From positions 1 through 11,179 of the forward strand of contig JAKSBO010001005.1 in NCBI GenBank assembly GCA_022361095.1: 11,179 nt of DNA, written 5' to 3'. Positions 1-7,384 of this stretch are shown one piece after another. The stretch comes from Desulfobacterales bacterium (GTDB lineage Bacteria > Desulfobacterota > Desulfobacteria > Desulfobacterales > Desulfobacteraceae). The position numbers and the translations under genes are program-made. Position 1 is the stretch's first letter, and each line of letters begins with the position of its first letter. A model generated the notes under the pieces. The model was not told where the DNA came from, did not search any database, and saw only the letters and a program-made list of their open reading frames with translations.

Positions 1-37
1 AATTGAGGAGACCTGTACGGAACGGAACCTGTTCTCC

Positions 38-67
38 TTGACACTGAAAAAAGAATTTTGATAGTGT
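38..67 (+). promoter_or_regulatory. Weak candidate sigma70 promoter upstream of the exopolysaccharide genes
   Basis: A perfect -35 hexamer TTGACA lies at 38-43. With an 18-nt spacer the -10 would be TAGTGT (62-67), which matches the consensus at only three of six positions. It is the best sigma70 candidate I see in the 214 bp before the first gene and would give a leader of about 140 nt. The -10 is poor, so this is tentative; transcription could also come from outside the window. Confidence 0.25.
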
Positions 68-214
68 TGTAAAAAATTTCGTCTATTGCGATATGGCGCC
101 CGGCCGGCCGCAGGACACCATTCCTTGTAAGCAAAGATTTATTATTCAGCAATTGGTTATTTCTTTAAGGTTTATCAATTTTAATGTTTTCTTTAACCCA
201 GGATTGAAAAAGAG

Positions 215-1828
215 ATGGAAGAACAAATACTGACCCCCGGCGAGTATCTGGCAATTTTGAAAAGGCGAAAATGGGCATTGATCATTCCCTTCGTGGTGGT
301 TGTCCTGGCCGCGACCCTGATCGCTCTGCTTTGGCCGCCCTCTTTTGAGTCATCCGCCACCATTCTCATTGAACAGCGCGAAGTCCCGGCGGAGTATGTG
401 ACCTCAAGCATGACCACCTTTGCCGAACAGCGCATGCAGAGCATCAAGCAGCGGGTATTGACCTCTAATCAGCTCCAGGAACTGATTTTAAAGTTCAACC
501 TTTATCCAAAATTGCGGGATAAAATAGGCATAGATGAAATTGTGGACAGAATGCGCGATCAGATCACCTTGACCCCGGTGAATGTTGAAATTGCCGACCG
601 TAAGTCCGGGAGAACAGGCACGGCCACCATTGCCTTTACCCTGAGTTTTGAAGGGGACACGCCCAAGCAGGCCCAGCAGGTGGTCAGCACCATTACCACC
701 CTTTTTTTAAAAGAAGATTTAAAGGTCAGGACCGAACAGGCCTCTTCGACCCTGAGTTTTTTAAAGATGGAAAAGGAAAGGATCAGGGAGGAACTGGCCG
801 AATATGAAGGGCAGCTGGCACAGTTTAAAAAAGAGCACGTTGATTCCTTGCCGGAAGTGTTTCAGATGAACATTCAAGGCCTGGCCAATACGGAGCGGAA
901 TATTGAGGCGGCCAAGGAGAGCTTACGAACCCTGAAAGAAAAAAAAGAAGCTTTGGAAGAGGAATTGGCCAATACCCCGAAACATATGGAAGACATATTT
1001 GCCGGCGGACCGCGTAAGGATGAGGATGAGCAGCGGCTGGAACAGTTGAAGCTGGAGCTGATCAACCTGAAAACCCGGTTTTCCGATCAATATCCGGATG
1101 TGCAAAAGAAAAAAGAGGAGATTGAAAAGGTTGCTGCCAAGGTGGAAAAGAAAAAGAAGGATAAAGCCCAGGGAATCGGGGGAAATTTCGAGAAAAATCC
1201 TGCCTATGTCACCCTCTCTTCCCGTTTGGCCGGTATTAAATCAGATATTAATTCCACCGAAAACCGGATACAGGATCTCCTGGACCAAGCTGAAGATTAT
1301 AAGCAGCGGCTGGCTGCGGCCCCTGGTGTGGAGGAGAAATACAATGCCATCCTGGCCGAGCGCAACACCTTGAACCTTAAACATAATGAAATGCAGGCAA
1401 AAATGCTGGAAGCGGATGTTGCCAAAAAGCTTGAGACCGAGCAGAAAGGTGAACGCTTTACTTTGGTGGAATCCGCCAAGCTGCCGGAAAAGCCGTCCAA
1501 ACCCAACCGGCTGGCAATTATTTTAATCGGGTTAGTGCTGGGAATCGGGGCCGGCGTGGGGTTGGCTGCGGTCATGGAGTACTCTGATTCCTCTTTTCTG
1601 GATGCCGATTCCCTTGCCAAAGGTACGGGTTTGCCGGTCCTTACGGTGGTGCCGAATATTGAGACCCGACAGGACCGGTCAAAGAAACGGATCAGATCAG
1701 GGGTTATAGCCCTGGTTACGATTATTGCAACAGTCGCGGCTGTGGTTATATTTGATTCCTATGTCATGGACCTGGATGTGCTGTGGGTTAAGGTCATGCG
1801 CAATATTGATCTAATGGGCAGTTTTTAG
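215..1828 (+). CDS. Exopolysaccharide chain-length determinant (Wzz/GumC-like, XrtA/PEP-CTERM-locus subfamily)
   Basis: This 537-residue inner-membrane protein belongs to the Wzz/GumC polysaccharide co-polymerase family, which sets the length of exported polysaccharide chains. An N-terminal helix (about 20-40) is followed by the Wzz-type segment FESSATILIEQREVP, and a long periplasmic region (about 175-420) is rich in charged heptads typical of coiled coil. The proline-rich stretch LPEKPSKPNR precedes a second helix (about 433-455). A third hydrophobic helix (about 496-515) and the tail DLDVLWVKVMRN follow; from family knowledge these mark the exosortase-associated (XrtA) subfamily rather than classical two-helix Wzz. 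There is no fused kinase domain; the kinase-like partner is the next gene, 26 nt downstream. The start is the ATG at 215, shortly after CAGGA and AAGAG purine stretches. The family call is firm, the XrtA assignment fairly firm, and the polymer is unknown. Confidence 0.9.
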   Translation: MEEQILTPGEYLAILKRRKWALIIPFVVVVLAATLIALLWPPSFESSATILIEQREVPAEYVTSSMTTFAEQRMQSIKQRVLTSNQLQELILKFNLYPKLRDKIGIDEIVDRMRDQITLTPVNVEIADRKSGRTGTATIAFTLSFEGDTPKQAQQVVSTITTLFLKEDLKVRTEQASSTLSFLKMEKERIREELAEYEGQLAQFKKEHVDSLPEVFQMNIQGLANTERNIEAAKESLRTLKEKKEALEEELANTPKHMEDIFAGGPRKDEDEQRLEQLKLELINLKTRFSDQYPDVQKKKEEIEKVAAKVEKKKKDKAQGIGGNFEKNPAYVTLSSRLAGIKSDINSTENRIQDLLDQAEDYKQRLAAAPGVEEKYNAILAERNTLNLKHNEMQAKMLEADVAKKLETEQKGERFTLVESAKLPEKPSKPNRLAIILIGLVLGIGAGVGLAAVMEYSDSSFLDADSLAKGTGLPVLTVVPNIETRQDRSKKRIRSGVIALVTIIATVAAVVIFDSYVMDLDVLWVKVMRNIDLMGSF

Positions 1829-1854
1829 ACTCTTTACACCTAAAGGTTATTTTT

Positions 1855-2649
1855 ATGAAATTGAGAAAAGCCCTTGAAAAGGCAAAAAGCCAACGGCAGG
1901 AAAACAAAGTATTAGAGGCTGGAACCGAGACAGAGACCGATATCCGGAAGGCCCAAAAAAACGGATGGGCCGCCCCGGTCTATTCCCGGTCCCGGCCTTG
2001 CCGGATTAATCCCGAGGTGGCCGAACGCTACCGGAGCGTCTGCCTGAATCCCAGTGCGGCGGAAATTGAGCAGTATAAAATTTTAAGAACCCATATCAAG
2101 AACCGGTCTGCCAGCAAACCTATTAAAACCGTTATGCTCACCAGTGCATGGTCCCAAGAGGGGAAAACCGTGACCTGTATCAACCTGGGGCTGGTATTTT
2201 CCCGGTCCATGAATCAGACCGTGCTTCTGGTGGACTGCGACCTTAAGGGACAGGACATCCACCGGTATCTGGGCGTGGAAAGCAAGAACAGCTTGATTGA
2301 TTATTTTCTGGATGATATGCCGTTAAATGATTTGATTGTCTGGCCCGGGGTAGATAAACTGACCCTGATTTCGGGCAGCCGGACCATCATGGATTCATCA
2401 GAGCTGTTGTCTTCTCATCTTATGGCAAAACTGGTTCAGGAAATGAAAGACCGCTATGATGACCGGTATGTGTTTTTTGATGCCCCCCCTGTCCTGGAAC
2501 GGTCCGAGGCCATCTCCCTGGCCCCGCTTATGGATGGTGTGATTATGGTGGTGGAAGCAGGGAAAACCGCAAAGAAGGATATTATAAAGGCGGCAAATCT
2601 GCTGCCCAAAGAAAATTTTCTTGGCTTTGTTCTGAACAAGCAGAAATAA
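1855..2649 (+). CDS. XrtA-locus-type tyrosine-protein kinase-like P-loop ATPase (CpsD/CapB family)
   Basis: This 264-residue cytoplasmic protein has the layout of a bacterial tyrosine kinase (BY-kinase). The segment EIEQYKILRTHI (about 72-83) corresponds to the family's E.YR.LRTNI motif. The P-loop is SAWSQEGKTV (97-106), Walker A' is LLVDCD (124-129), and Walker B is FFDAPP (207-212). The usual P-loop in this family reads PGEGKT; here PG is replaced by SQ, although Gly103, Lys104 and Thr105 are kept. The protein stops just after GFVLNKQK, so it lacks the C-terminal tyrosine cluster that BY-kinases normally autophosphorylate. It may be a tail-less kinase, or a regulatory ATPase acting on the chain-length protein encoded just upstream. 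AAAGG (1842-1846), 8 nt before the ATG, supports the start. The next gene begins 2 nt after its stop, implying co-translation. Confidence 0.85.
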   Translation: MKLRKALEKAKSQRQENKVLEAGTETETDIRKAQKNGWAAPVYSRSRPCRINPEVAERYRSVCLNPSAAEIEQYKILRTHIKNRSASKPIKTVMLTSAWSQEGKTVTCINLGLVFSRSMNQTVLLVDCDLKGQDIHRYLGVESKNSLIDYFLDDMPLNDLIVWPGVDKLTLISGSRTIMDSSELLSSHLMAKLVQEMKDRYDDRYVFFDAPPVLERSEAISLAPLMDGVIMVVEAGKTAKKDIIKAANLLPKENFLGFVLNKQK

Positions 2650-2651
2650 TT

Positions 2652-3740
2652 ATGTATACAAAGTTTTTCAACCTAAAAGAGAAGCCCTTTAACCTGGTGC
2701 CCAATCCCAATTACCTTTATGCCAGCGCCAGGCACCAGAATGCCCTGTCTTTTTTAGAGTATGGGCTGTCGGAAAAAATCGGGTTTGTCATGCTCACCGG
2801 AGAAGTGGGCATCGGTAAAACCACATTGATCCGCCATTTGCTCAACAAAGTAGAGACGGATATGGATGTGGGGGTTGTTTTCAACACCAACGTGGTTTCC
2901 AATGACCTGATATACCTGATCCTGAATGAATTCGAAGTGCCCTATGAGGACGGAATCAGTAAAGCCCGGGCCCTGGATATATTTTACCGGTTTTTAATTG
3001 AAAAATATGCGGCAGGCCGTAATATCCTGCTTATTATTGATGAAGCCCAGAATCTTTCCCATGAGGCGCTTGAAGAGATCCGCATGTTGTCCAATCTCCA
3101 GACAGACGATGACCTTCTGATTCAGATTATGATTGTGGGGCAGCCCAATCTTCGTGAAATTATAGAAAATCCAAAGCTGGAGCAGTTTGCCCAGCGCATA
3201 TCGGTCAGTTATCATCTGGCGGCCATGGACAATAAGGAGACCCAAGCCTATATTGCCCACCGGATTTCTAAAGCCGGTGGAGATCCCTGCCTTTTTCCTT
3301 CGGATGTTGTTGAAAAAGTCTATGAGGTCTCCGGCGGCATTCCCAGGACTATTAACCTTTTATGCGATGCCATGCTCGTCTATGCCTATGCTGATGATAA
3401 ACAAGCGATCTCCCTGGATTTGCTCAACCAGGTGGTTGAGGACAAGGGCGGCCTGGGGATTTTCACCAAAGAGCGGCAAAAAGCGGCGTCTCCGGTCTCC
3501 GGAATTGAATCCGTACCGGCTGATGACGGGTTGTTGAACCGGGTTGTGAGTCTGGAGCGGCGCATGGACCGTATGGCTGAAGCCGTTGACAAGGAGTTGA
3601 GCCGTGTATCGGCCAAAGCTGAACGGTCCGCGGATGAGCTTATCGGCCAATTGAAAACCCGGCTTGAGCAGGAACAGGCCCGGTATAAAAAACTGGCACA
3701 AAAATATATGAAACTATGCGACGAAAAAACTGCGCAGTAA
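2652..3740 (+). CDS. XrtA/PEP-CTERM-associated AAA+ ATPase (ExeA/GspA-like)
   Basis: This 362-residue protein begins MYTKFFNLKEKPFNLVPNP, the typical opening of ExeA-like ATPases. Walker A is GEVGIGKTT (50-58) and Walker B is ILLIIDEAQNL (125-135). A sensor-1 region, IMIVGQPNL (159-167), and a sensor-2-like GGIPRTIN (228-235) follow. After the AAA+ domain (to about 265) comes a low-complexity linker and a predicted coiled coil (about 294-355), probably for oligomerisation or partner binding. In the family, members at exosortase loci sit with chain-length and kinase genes, as here; the exact role is unproven, but energising or organising polysaccharide or protein export at the inner membrane is plausible. 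No good Shine-Dalgarno precedes the ATG; it lies 2 nt after the kinase stop, so translational coupling is likely. A strong terminator follows, making this the last gene of the module. Confidence 0.88.
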   Translation: MYTKFFNLKEKPFNLVPNPNYLYASARHQNALSFLEYGLSEKIGFVMLTGEVGIGKTTLIRHLLNKVETDMDVGVVFNTNVVSNDLIYLILNEFEVPYEDGISKARALDIFYRFLIEKYAAGRNILLIIDEAQNLSHEALEEIRMLSNLQTDDDLLIQIMIVGQPNLREIIENPKLEQFAQRISVSYHLAAMDNKETQAYIAHRISKAGGDPCLFPSDVVEKVYEVSGGIPRTINLLCDAMLVYAYADDKQAISLDLLNQVVEDKGGLGIFTKERQKAASPVSGIESVPADDGLLNRVVSLERRMDRMAEAVDKELSRVSAKAERSADELIGQLKTRLEQEQARYKKLAQKYMKLCDEKTAQ

Positions 3741-3801
3741 AGATGGTTTCAGAGCATCCGCCTAGGTTTTAGAACATCGCTAAATACCAACGGACAAAAA
3801 C

Positions 3802-3830
3802 CTCCGGGGAAAAGCCCCCGGGGTTTTTTT
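3802..3830 (+). terminator. Rho-independent terminator closing the exopolysaccharide module
   Basis: A GC-rich stem (CTCCGGGG, 3802-3809, with CCCCGGGG, 3816-3823, including one G-T pair) closes a 6-nt loop and is followed at once by seven T residues (3824-3830). It lies 61 bp after the ATPase stop and 77 bp before the ybaK start, separating the two transcription units. Confidence 0.88.
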
Positions 3831-3893
3831 GTTTCCAGGTCCTTTAAGAACCTTATGCAAACATGATAAACAAGGCATGTAAAATAATATATT

Positions 3894-3898
3894 GGGAG
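3894..3898 (+). promoter_or_regulatory. Shine-Dalgarno site deciding the ybaK start
   Basis: GGGAG is placed 9 nt before the ATG at 3908. An in-frame ATG 45 bp upstream (3863) has no such site and would add 15 residues not seen in the YbaK family. Confidence 0.7.
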
Positions 3899-3907
3899 AA
3901 CAGCCAG

Positions 3908-4375
3908 ATGACACCAGCAATTAATACTGCCAAAAAAGCAAAAGTTGATTATAAAATTCACGAATACAACCACGACCCCGGGGCAGATTCCTATGGGCTG
4001 GAGGCGGCTGAAAAACTTGGGGCTGACCCGGACCAGGTTTTTAAAACCCTTGTGGTGTCAATGAACACCAAGGAACTGGGTGTCGCCATTCTGCCGGTAT
4101 CCTGCCAGTTGAATTTAAAATTGTTTGCCAGGGCCATGGGTATAAAAAAAGCTGTCATGGCCGATAAGAAGCTGGTAGAAAAGACAACCGGCTACATCCT
4201 GGGCGGTGTCAGCCCCATCGGGCAGAAAAAGAGGCTGCCAACGGTGGTGAACGGCACGGCCAAAAAATTTAAGACAATTTTTGTCAGTGCCGGGAAACGA
4301 GGACTTGACATTGAATTGGCACCGGACGACCTGGTTAAACTGACCAACGGAAAATTTGACCATATCTGCGGGTAA
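3908..4375 (+). CDS. ybaK: Cys-tRNA(Pro)/Cys-tRNA(Cys) deacylase YbaK
   Basis: This 155-residue protein is a trans-editing factor that hydrolyses cysteine mischarged onto tRNA(Pro), acting in the cytosol after prolyl-tRNA synthetase errors. It matches the YbaK/EbsC family over its full length (E. coli YbaK is 159 residues). It opens MTPAINTAKK, contains HEYNHDP and DQVFKTLVV with Lys46 at the position of the family's catalytic lysine, and carries the conserved GGVSPIG loop (99-105), QKKRLPT and the closing GKRGLDIELAPDDL. The start at 3908 is chosen over the in-frame ATG at 3863 because of the GGGAG site and agreement with the family length. It sits alone between the exopolysaccharide terminator and the menaquinone operon and has no obvious functional link to either. 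Confidence 0.95.
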   Translation: MTPAINTAKKAKVDYKIHEYNHDPGADSYGLEAAEKLGADPDQVFKTLVVSMNTKELGVAILPVSCQLNLKLFARAMGIKKAVMADKKLVEKTTGYILGGVSPIGQKKRLPTVVNGTAKKFKTIFVSAGKRGLDIELAPDDLVKLTNGKFDHICG

Positions 4376-4456
4376 CACGGCATAACAAAAAAAACTGTTA
4401 TTCACAGATCAGGGATGTTAAAAAAACCGCTCAGGTTAAAATACAATAACTATTAC

Positions 4457-4486
4457 TCGATAATCCAGTATTAAGATTTATATAAT
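4457..4486 (+). promoter_or_regulatory. Candidate sigma70 promoter of the men operon
   Basis: TATAAT (4481-4486) is a perfect -10, and TCGATA (4457-4462) matches the -35 consensus at four of six positions with an 18-nt spacer. Transcription would start near 4493, giving a leader of roughly 35 nt to the menF ATG at 4530. The -10 overlaps the ATG at 4485, which therefore could not be the start of translation from this promoter. AT-rich DNA produces such matches by chance, so confidence is moderate. Confidence 0.45.
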
Positions 4487-4520
4487 GGCCGGTCACAAAG
4501 CCGCTGCCGGTGGGAAACTT

Positions 4521-4525
4521 AAGGA
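4521..4525 (+). promoter_or_regulatory. Shine-Dalgarno site deciding the menF start
   Basis: AAGGA lies 4 nt before the ATG at 4530. The spacing is a little short but the match is good, and no comparable site precedes the upstream in-frame ATG at 4485. Confidence 0.5.
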
Positions 4526-4529
4526 TAGG

Positions 4530-5651
4530 ATGAACAGCGTTACACAGTTTGGTTGTCTGATTGATAATTTGATAGAAAAAAATGCCGCCTTTGCCTGCTG
4601 GTTTCAACCGTCCAGTGACAGCCCGCAACTGATTGCGGGGGCGGATGATGATATTATATTTCCGGAAAATATACAGCAGTTAAGCCGGGTCAGCGGGTTT
4701 GTGTTTGCCCCGTTTGAAATATCGGACCATGTTCCCATTATTGTTTTGCAGCCGGCCATACATCTGAAAGGCTACAGTCAGATTCAGACCTTTGACCCGG
4801 AAAGCATAAATGCCGCCCCTTTGCATCCGAAAGCAAAAGATCCGTGCATCTCCACACATTTTGATGATTACCTGGTTTGCGTCAACCAGGCCATTAAACA
4901 GATTCACGGTGCAAAGTTTTCCAAGGTCATCGTCTCCAGGCGCATTTGTAAAGAGAAAAAAAATGAATCCCTTGGCCGGCTCTTTATTAAAATGCATGAT
5001 GCAAATCCGGGTGTGTTCGTATTTGTGGTAAACCTGCCAAGGGCCGGGCTTTGGATGGGGGCCACCCCTGAGCTGCTGTTTCGTTCCGACGGGCGCCATG
5101 CCCAGACCGTGTCTTTGGCCGCCACCCAGCCCCGGCGGCCCGACGGGCAATACTGCTGGTTCACCAAAGAGATTGAAGAGCAAGCCTTTGTCTCCAGGTA
5201 CACAGTGGATGTGCTTCACCGGTTTGGTTTTTCCGCGTACCAGACAAAGGGCCCCCAGGATCTTGAAACCGCCACGGTGGCCCACTTGAAAACCTCTTTC
5301 TTCTTTTCCGGAAGGCACATTGAAGACCGGCTTGGCGAATTTGTTGCCCAGCTTTGCCCGACGCCTGCGGTGTGCGGTTTGCCAAAGGTTGAGGCGGCTG
5401 GTTTTATCCGGAATTTTGAGCCCCATGAACGGCGCTATTATACCGGGTTTTTGGGGCCCTGGCGCCTTGAAAAAAGCGGCACCGACGTTTATGTGAACCT
5501 GCGCAGCATGGAAATTGAGGATACCCAGTATGTCCTTTACATCGGCGGGGGGATCACGGCCCGGTCCAATCCGGAGCAGGAGTGGGAAGAGACCACACAA
5601 AAATCCAGGACGCTTTTAAACGCCATTGAGGCGTTGCAGGAAACAATATGA
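4530..5651 (+). CDS. menF: Isochorismate synthase (menaquinone-specific) MenF
   Basis: This 373-residue chorismate-utilising enzyme converts chorismate to isochorismate, the first step of menaquinone head-group synthesis. The C-terminal catalytic fold is clear: FSKVIVSRR with Lys132 (general base position), GLWMGATPELLF (174-185) with the general-acid Glu181, LCPTPAVCGLP (275-285), FEPHERRYYTGFLG with Glu300 as a likely Mg ligand, VYVNLRS, and GGGITARSNPEQEWEET (339-355). Two family-typical spots differ: LAGT is LAAT (196-199) and the usual EEH region is EEQ (216-218). The remaining catalytic residues are present, so it should be active. An upstream ATG at 4485 would add 15 residues, but it has no ribosome site and overlaps a TATAAT. 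The stop overlaps the menD start (ATGA), and the men genes downstream distinguish this from salicylate or siderophore versions and from TrpE/PabB. Confidence 0.92.
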   Translation: MNSVTQFGCLIDNLIEKNAAFACWFQPSSDSPQLIAGADDDIIFPENIQQLSRVSGFVFAPFEISDHVPIIVLQPAIHLKGYSQIQTFDPESINAAPLHPKAKDPCISTHFDDYLVCVNQAIKQIHGAKFSKVIVSRRICKEKKNESLGRLFIKMHDANPGVFVFVVNLPRAGLWMGATPELLFRSDGRHAQTVSLAATQPRRPDGQYCWFTKEIEEQAFVSRYTVDVLHRFGFSAYQTKGPQDLETATVAHLKTSFFFSGRHIEDRLGEFVAQLCPTPAVCGLPKVEAAGFIRNFEPHERRYYTGFLGPWRLEKSGTDVYVNLRSMEIEDTQYVLYIGGGITARSNPEQEWEETTQKSRTLLNAIEALQETI

Positions 5652-7381
5652 TGATTTCAACCAAGCGCCATGTACAGCAGTTGGCCGCGCTGCTTTTGAG
5701 CAGACATTTTACCGACATCGTGCTGTGCCCCGGCTCCAGGAACGGCCCTTTGATCCACACCCTGGCAGGGTGCGGGAAATTTGACTGCAGGGTAATTGTG
5801 GATGAGCGCAGTGCCGGTTATTTTGCCCTGGGCGTGGCCCAGGCAACGGAAAAACCGGTTGTGATTGTGTGCAGTTCCGGTACGTCTGCTGTTAATTTTG
5901 GTCCGGCTGTGGCCGAAGCTTTTTACCAGGATATTCCTTTGATTGTGGTGACCGCGGACCGGCCCGCCTACTGGATCGACCAGCTGGAAAACCAATGTAT
6001 CCGCCAAACGGATTTGTACCGCAATTTTATCCGGCAGTCGTGTTCACTGCCTCTGGAGGAGTCGGACAGTCAGTTGTGGTCCGGTGCCTGTCTGATCAAT
6101 GATATATTGAAAATGGCTGTGTCCGACAGGCCGGGCCCTGTGCATATCAACATCCCCCTGGAAGAGCCTTTGCACCGCTCCGCGGATGGGCAACTGCCCG
6201 ACGTTAAAATGATTGCTGAAACGGGTACACGGATAAATTTTGATGAAGAGGCATTGGCCGGGGTGGCCGAAGATATTGCCGGGGCAGAAAAGATACTTGT
6301 ACTGGCAGGCCAATCCTCGGGCAATGCAAAACTGGACAAAGCCCTGGCCCGGTTTCTGGAAAAAACCGGTGCTGTGGTTGCCGCTGAGCATCTGGCGAAT
6401 CTGCAGTTGCCTTCGGAGTGCTGCTGTGACCGTCCGGAACTGGTGCTTGGCTCCATATCCCATGATGATGCCGTTGTTTTTCAGCCTGATCTGCTCATTA
6501 CCTTTGGCCGGCATTTTGTCTCCAAACGGGTCCGTCAATTTCTAAGGGCTTACAAACCGGGCACGCACATCCATGTGGATGCCGGGGGCGGACATATGGA
6601 CACCTACCAGGCATTGACCCGGGTTTGTGCCATGGCACCGGAACGGTTTTTTGAACAATTGGCCGGAATGCAGATCAAAAAGAGGACCGGCGATTATGTT
6701 AGATCCTGGAAAAAACGGCAACAAGAAGCCGCCCGGATTTATAAAACGTATCTGGGCCAGGCCCCTTTCAGTGATTTTACGGTATGTGCCGATGCATTGA
6801 GGGCTGTGCCCAAAGAGTCGGTCATACATCTGGGAAACAGCTCTGCCGTACGATATGCTGTGTTAACTCAAGGTATTAAAGGCGTTACCTGGCTTGGCAA
6901 CCGGGGAACCAGCGGCATTGACGGTTCTGTCTCAACGGCGGTGGGATATGCGTCTTGCAATGCCCAAATAAATACCCTTATTTTGGGAGACCTCTCTTTT
7001 TTTTATGATTCCAATGGATTGTGGAATAAATACCTGGGGAAAAACCTAAGAATTATTATGCTCAACAACGGCGGCGGCAATATTTTCAGTTTTGTGGAAG
7101 ACCTTGCCGGGCGCACCGGGGAAGAGAATCAACAGGTGTTTCAAAAATATTTTTTTGCAGACCACAAAACAAAAGCCAAAGGCCTTGCATCGGCATTCGG
7201 CCTGGATTACCTTCAGGCCGGCTCTGCTTCCCAGTTGGACAAGGCCCTTGAAAAACTCTATAATCCTGCCCGGATTGTTCCCACCCTTTTAGAGGTGTTT
7301 ACGGACGCCCAAACCAACACGAGCGTATTTAAGGGCCTGTTTAGAGAAATAAAAAAAGCGCTAACCATAAACGTGGAGTGA
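5648..7381 (+). CDS. menD: 2-succinyl-5-enolpyruvyl-6-hydroxy-3-cyclohexene-1-carboxylate (SEPHCHC) synthase MenD
   Basis: This 577-residue thiamine-diphosphate enzyme joins isochorismate and 2-oxoglutarate with loss of CO2, giving SEPHCHC. It is slightly longer than E. coli MenD (556). The N-terminal domain has CPGSRNGPL (27-35), VDERSAG (51-57) with the ThDP-activating Glu53, the SSGTSAVN loop, TADRP (102-106) and DQLENQCIRQ (111-120). The C-terminal cofactor domain has GNRGTSGIDG (417-426), GDLSFFYD (447-454) and NNGGGNIFS (473-481), the Asp448 and Asn474 region forming the Mg-ThDP motif. The IDQLENQ.IRQ stretch resembles Bacteroidetes MenD more than enterobacterial MenD. Start: the ATG at 5648 overlaps the menF stop, with CAGG (5637-5640) upstream; an adjacent ATG at 5651 is possible. 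menB starts 3 nt after the stop. Confidence 0.96.
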   Translation: MMISTKRHVQQLAALLLSRHFTDIVLCPGSRNGPLIHTLAGCGKFDCRVIVDERSAGYFALGVAQATEKPVVIVCSSGTSAVNFGPAVAEAFYQDIPLIVVTADRPAYWIDQLENQCIRQTDLYRNFIRQSCSLPLEESDSQLWSGACLINDILKMAVSDRPGPVHINIPLEEPLHRSADGQLPDVKMIAETGTRINFDEEALAGVAEDIAGAEKILVLAGQSSGNAKLDKALARFLEKTGAVVAAEHLANLQLPSECCCDRPELVLGSISHDDAVVFQPDLLITFGRHFVSKRVRQFLRAYKPGTHIHVDAGGGHMDTYQALTRVCAMAPERFFEQLAGMQIKKRTGDYVRSWKKRQQEAARIYKTYLGQAPFSDFTVCADALRAVPKESVIHLGNSSAVRYAVLTQGIKGVTWLGNRGTSGIDGSVSTAVGYASCNAQINTLILGDLSFFYDSNGLWNKYLGKNLRIIMLNNGGGNIFSFVEDLAGRTGEENQQVFQKYFFADHKTKAKGLASAFGLDYLQAGSASQLDKALEKLYNPARIVPTLLEVFTDAQTNTSVFKGLFREIKKALTINVE

Positions 7382-7384
7382 AGA

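Noticed and set aside
95..112. Sigma54-like promoter around TGGCGC
   Set aside because: The GC doublet expected 10 bp after the GG is not in place, so it does not fit the -24/-12 pattern.
3863..3907. Longer start for ybaK at ATG 3863
   Set aside because: It has no ribosome site, and the family begins at MTPA, encoded from 3908 after GGGAG.
4382..4401. ATAACA / TGTTAT inverted repeat after ybaK as a terminator
   Set aside because: The stem is only 6 AT-rich pairs and is not followed by a T-run.
4680..5600. 306-codon open frame on the - strand opposite menF
   Set aside because: It lies wholly within a gene with clear family motifs, its translation shows no recognisable domain, and it is explained by third-position bias of menF.
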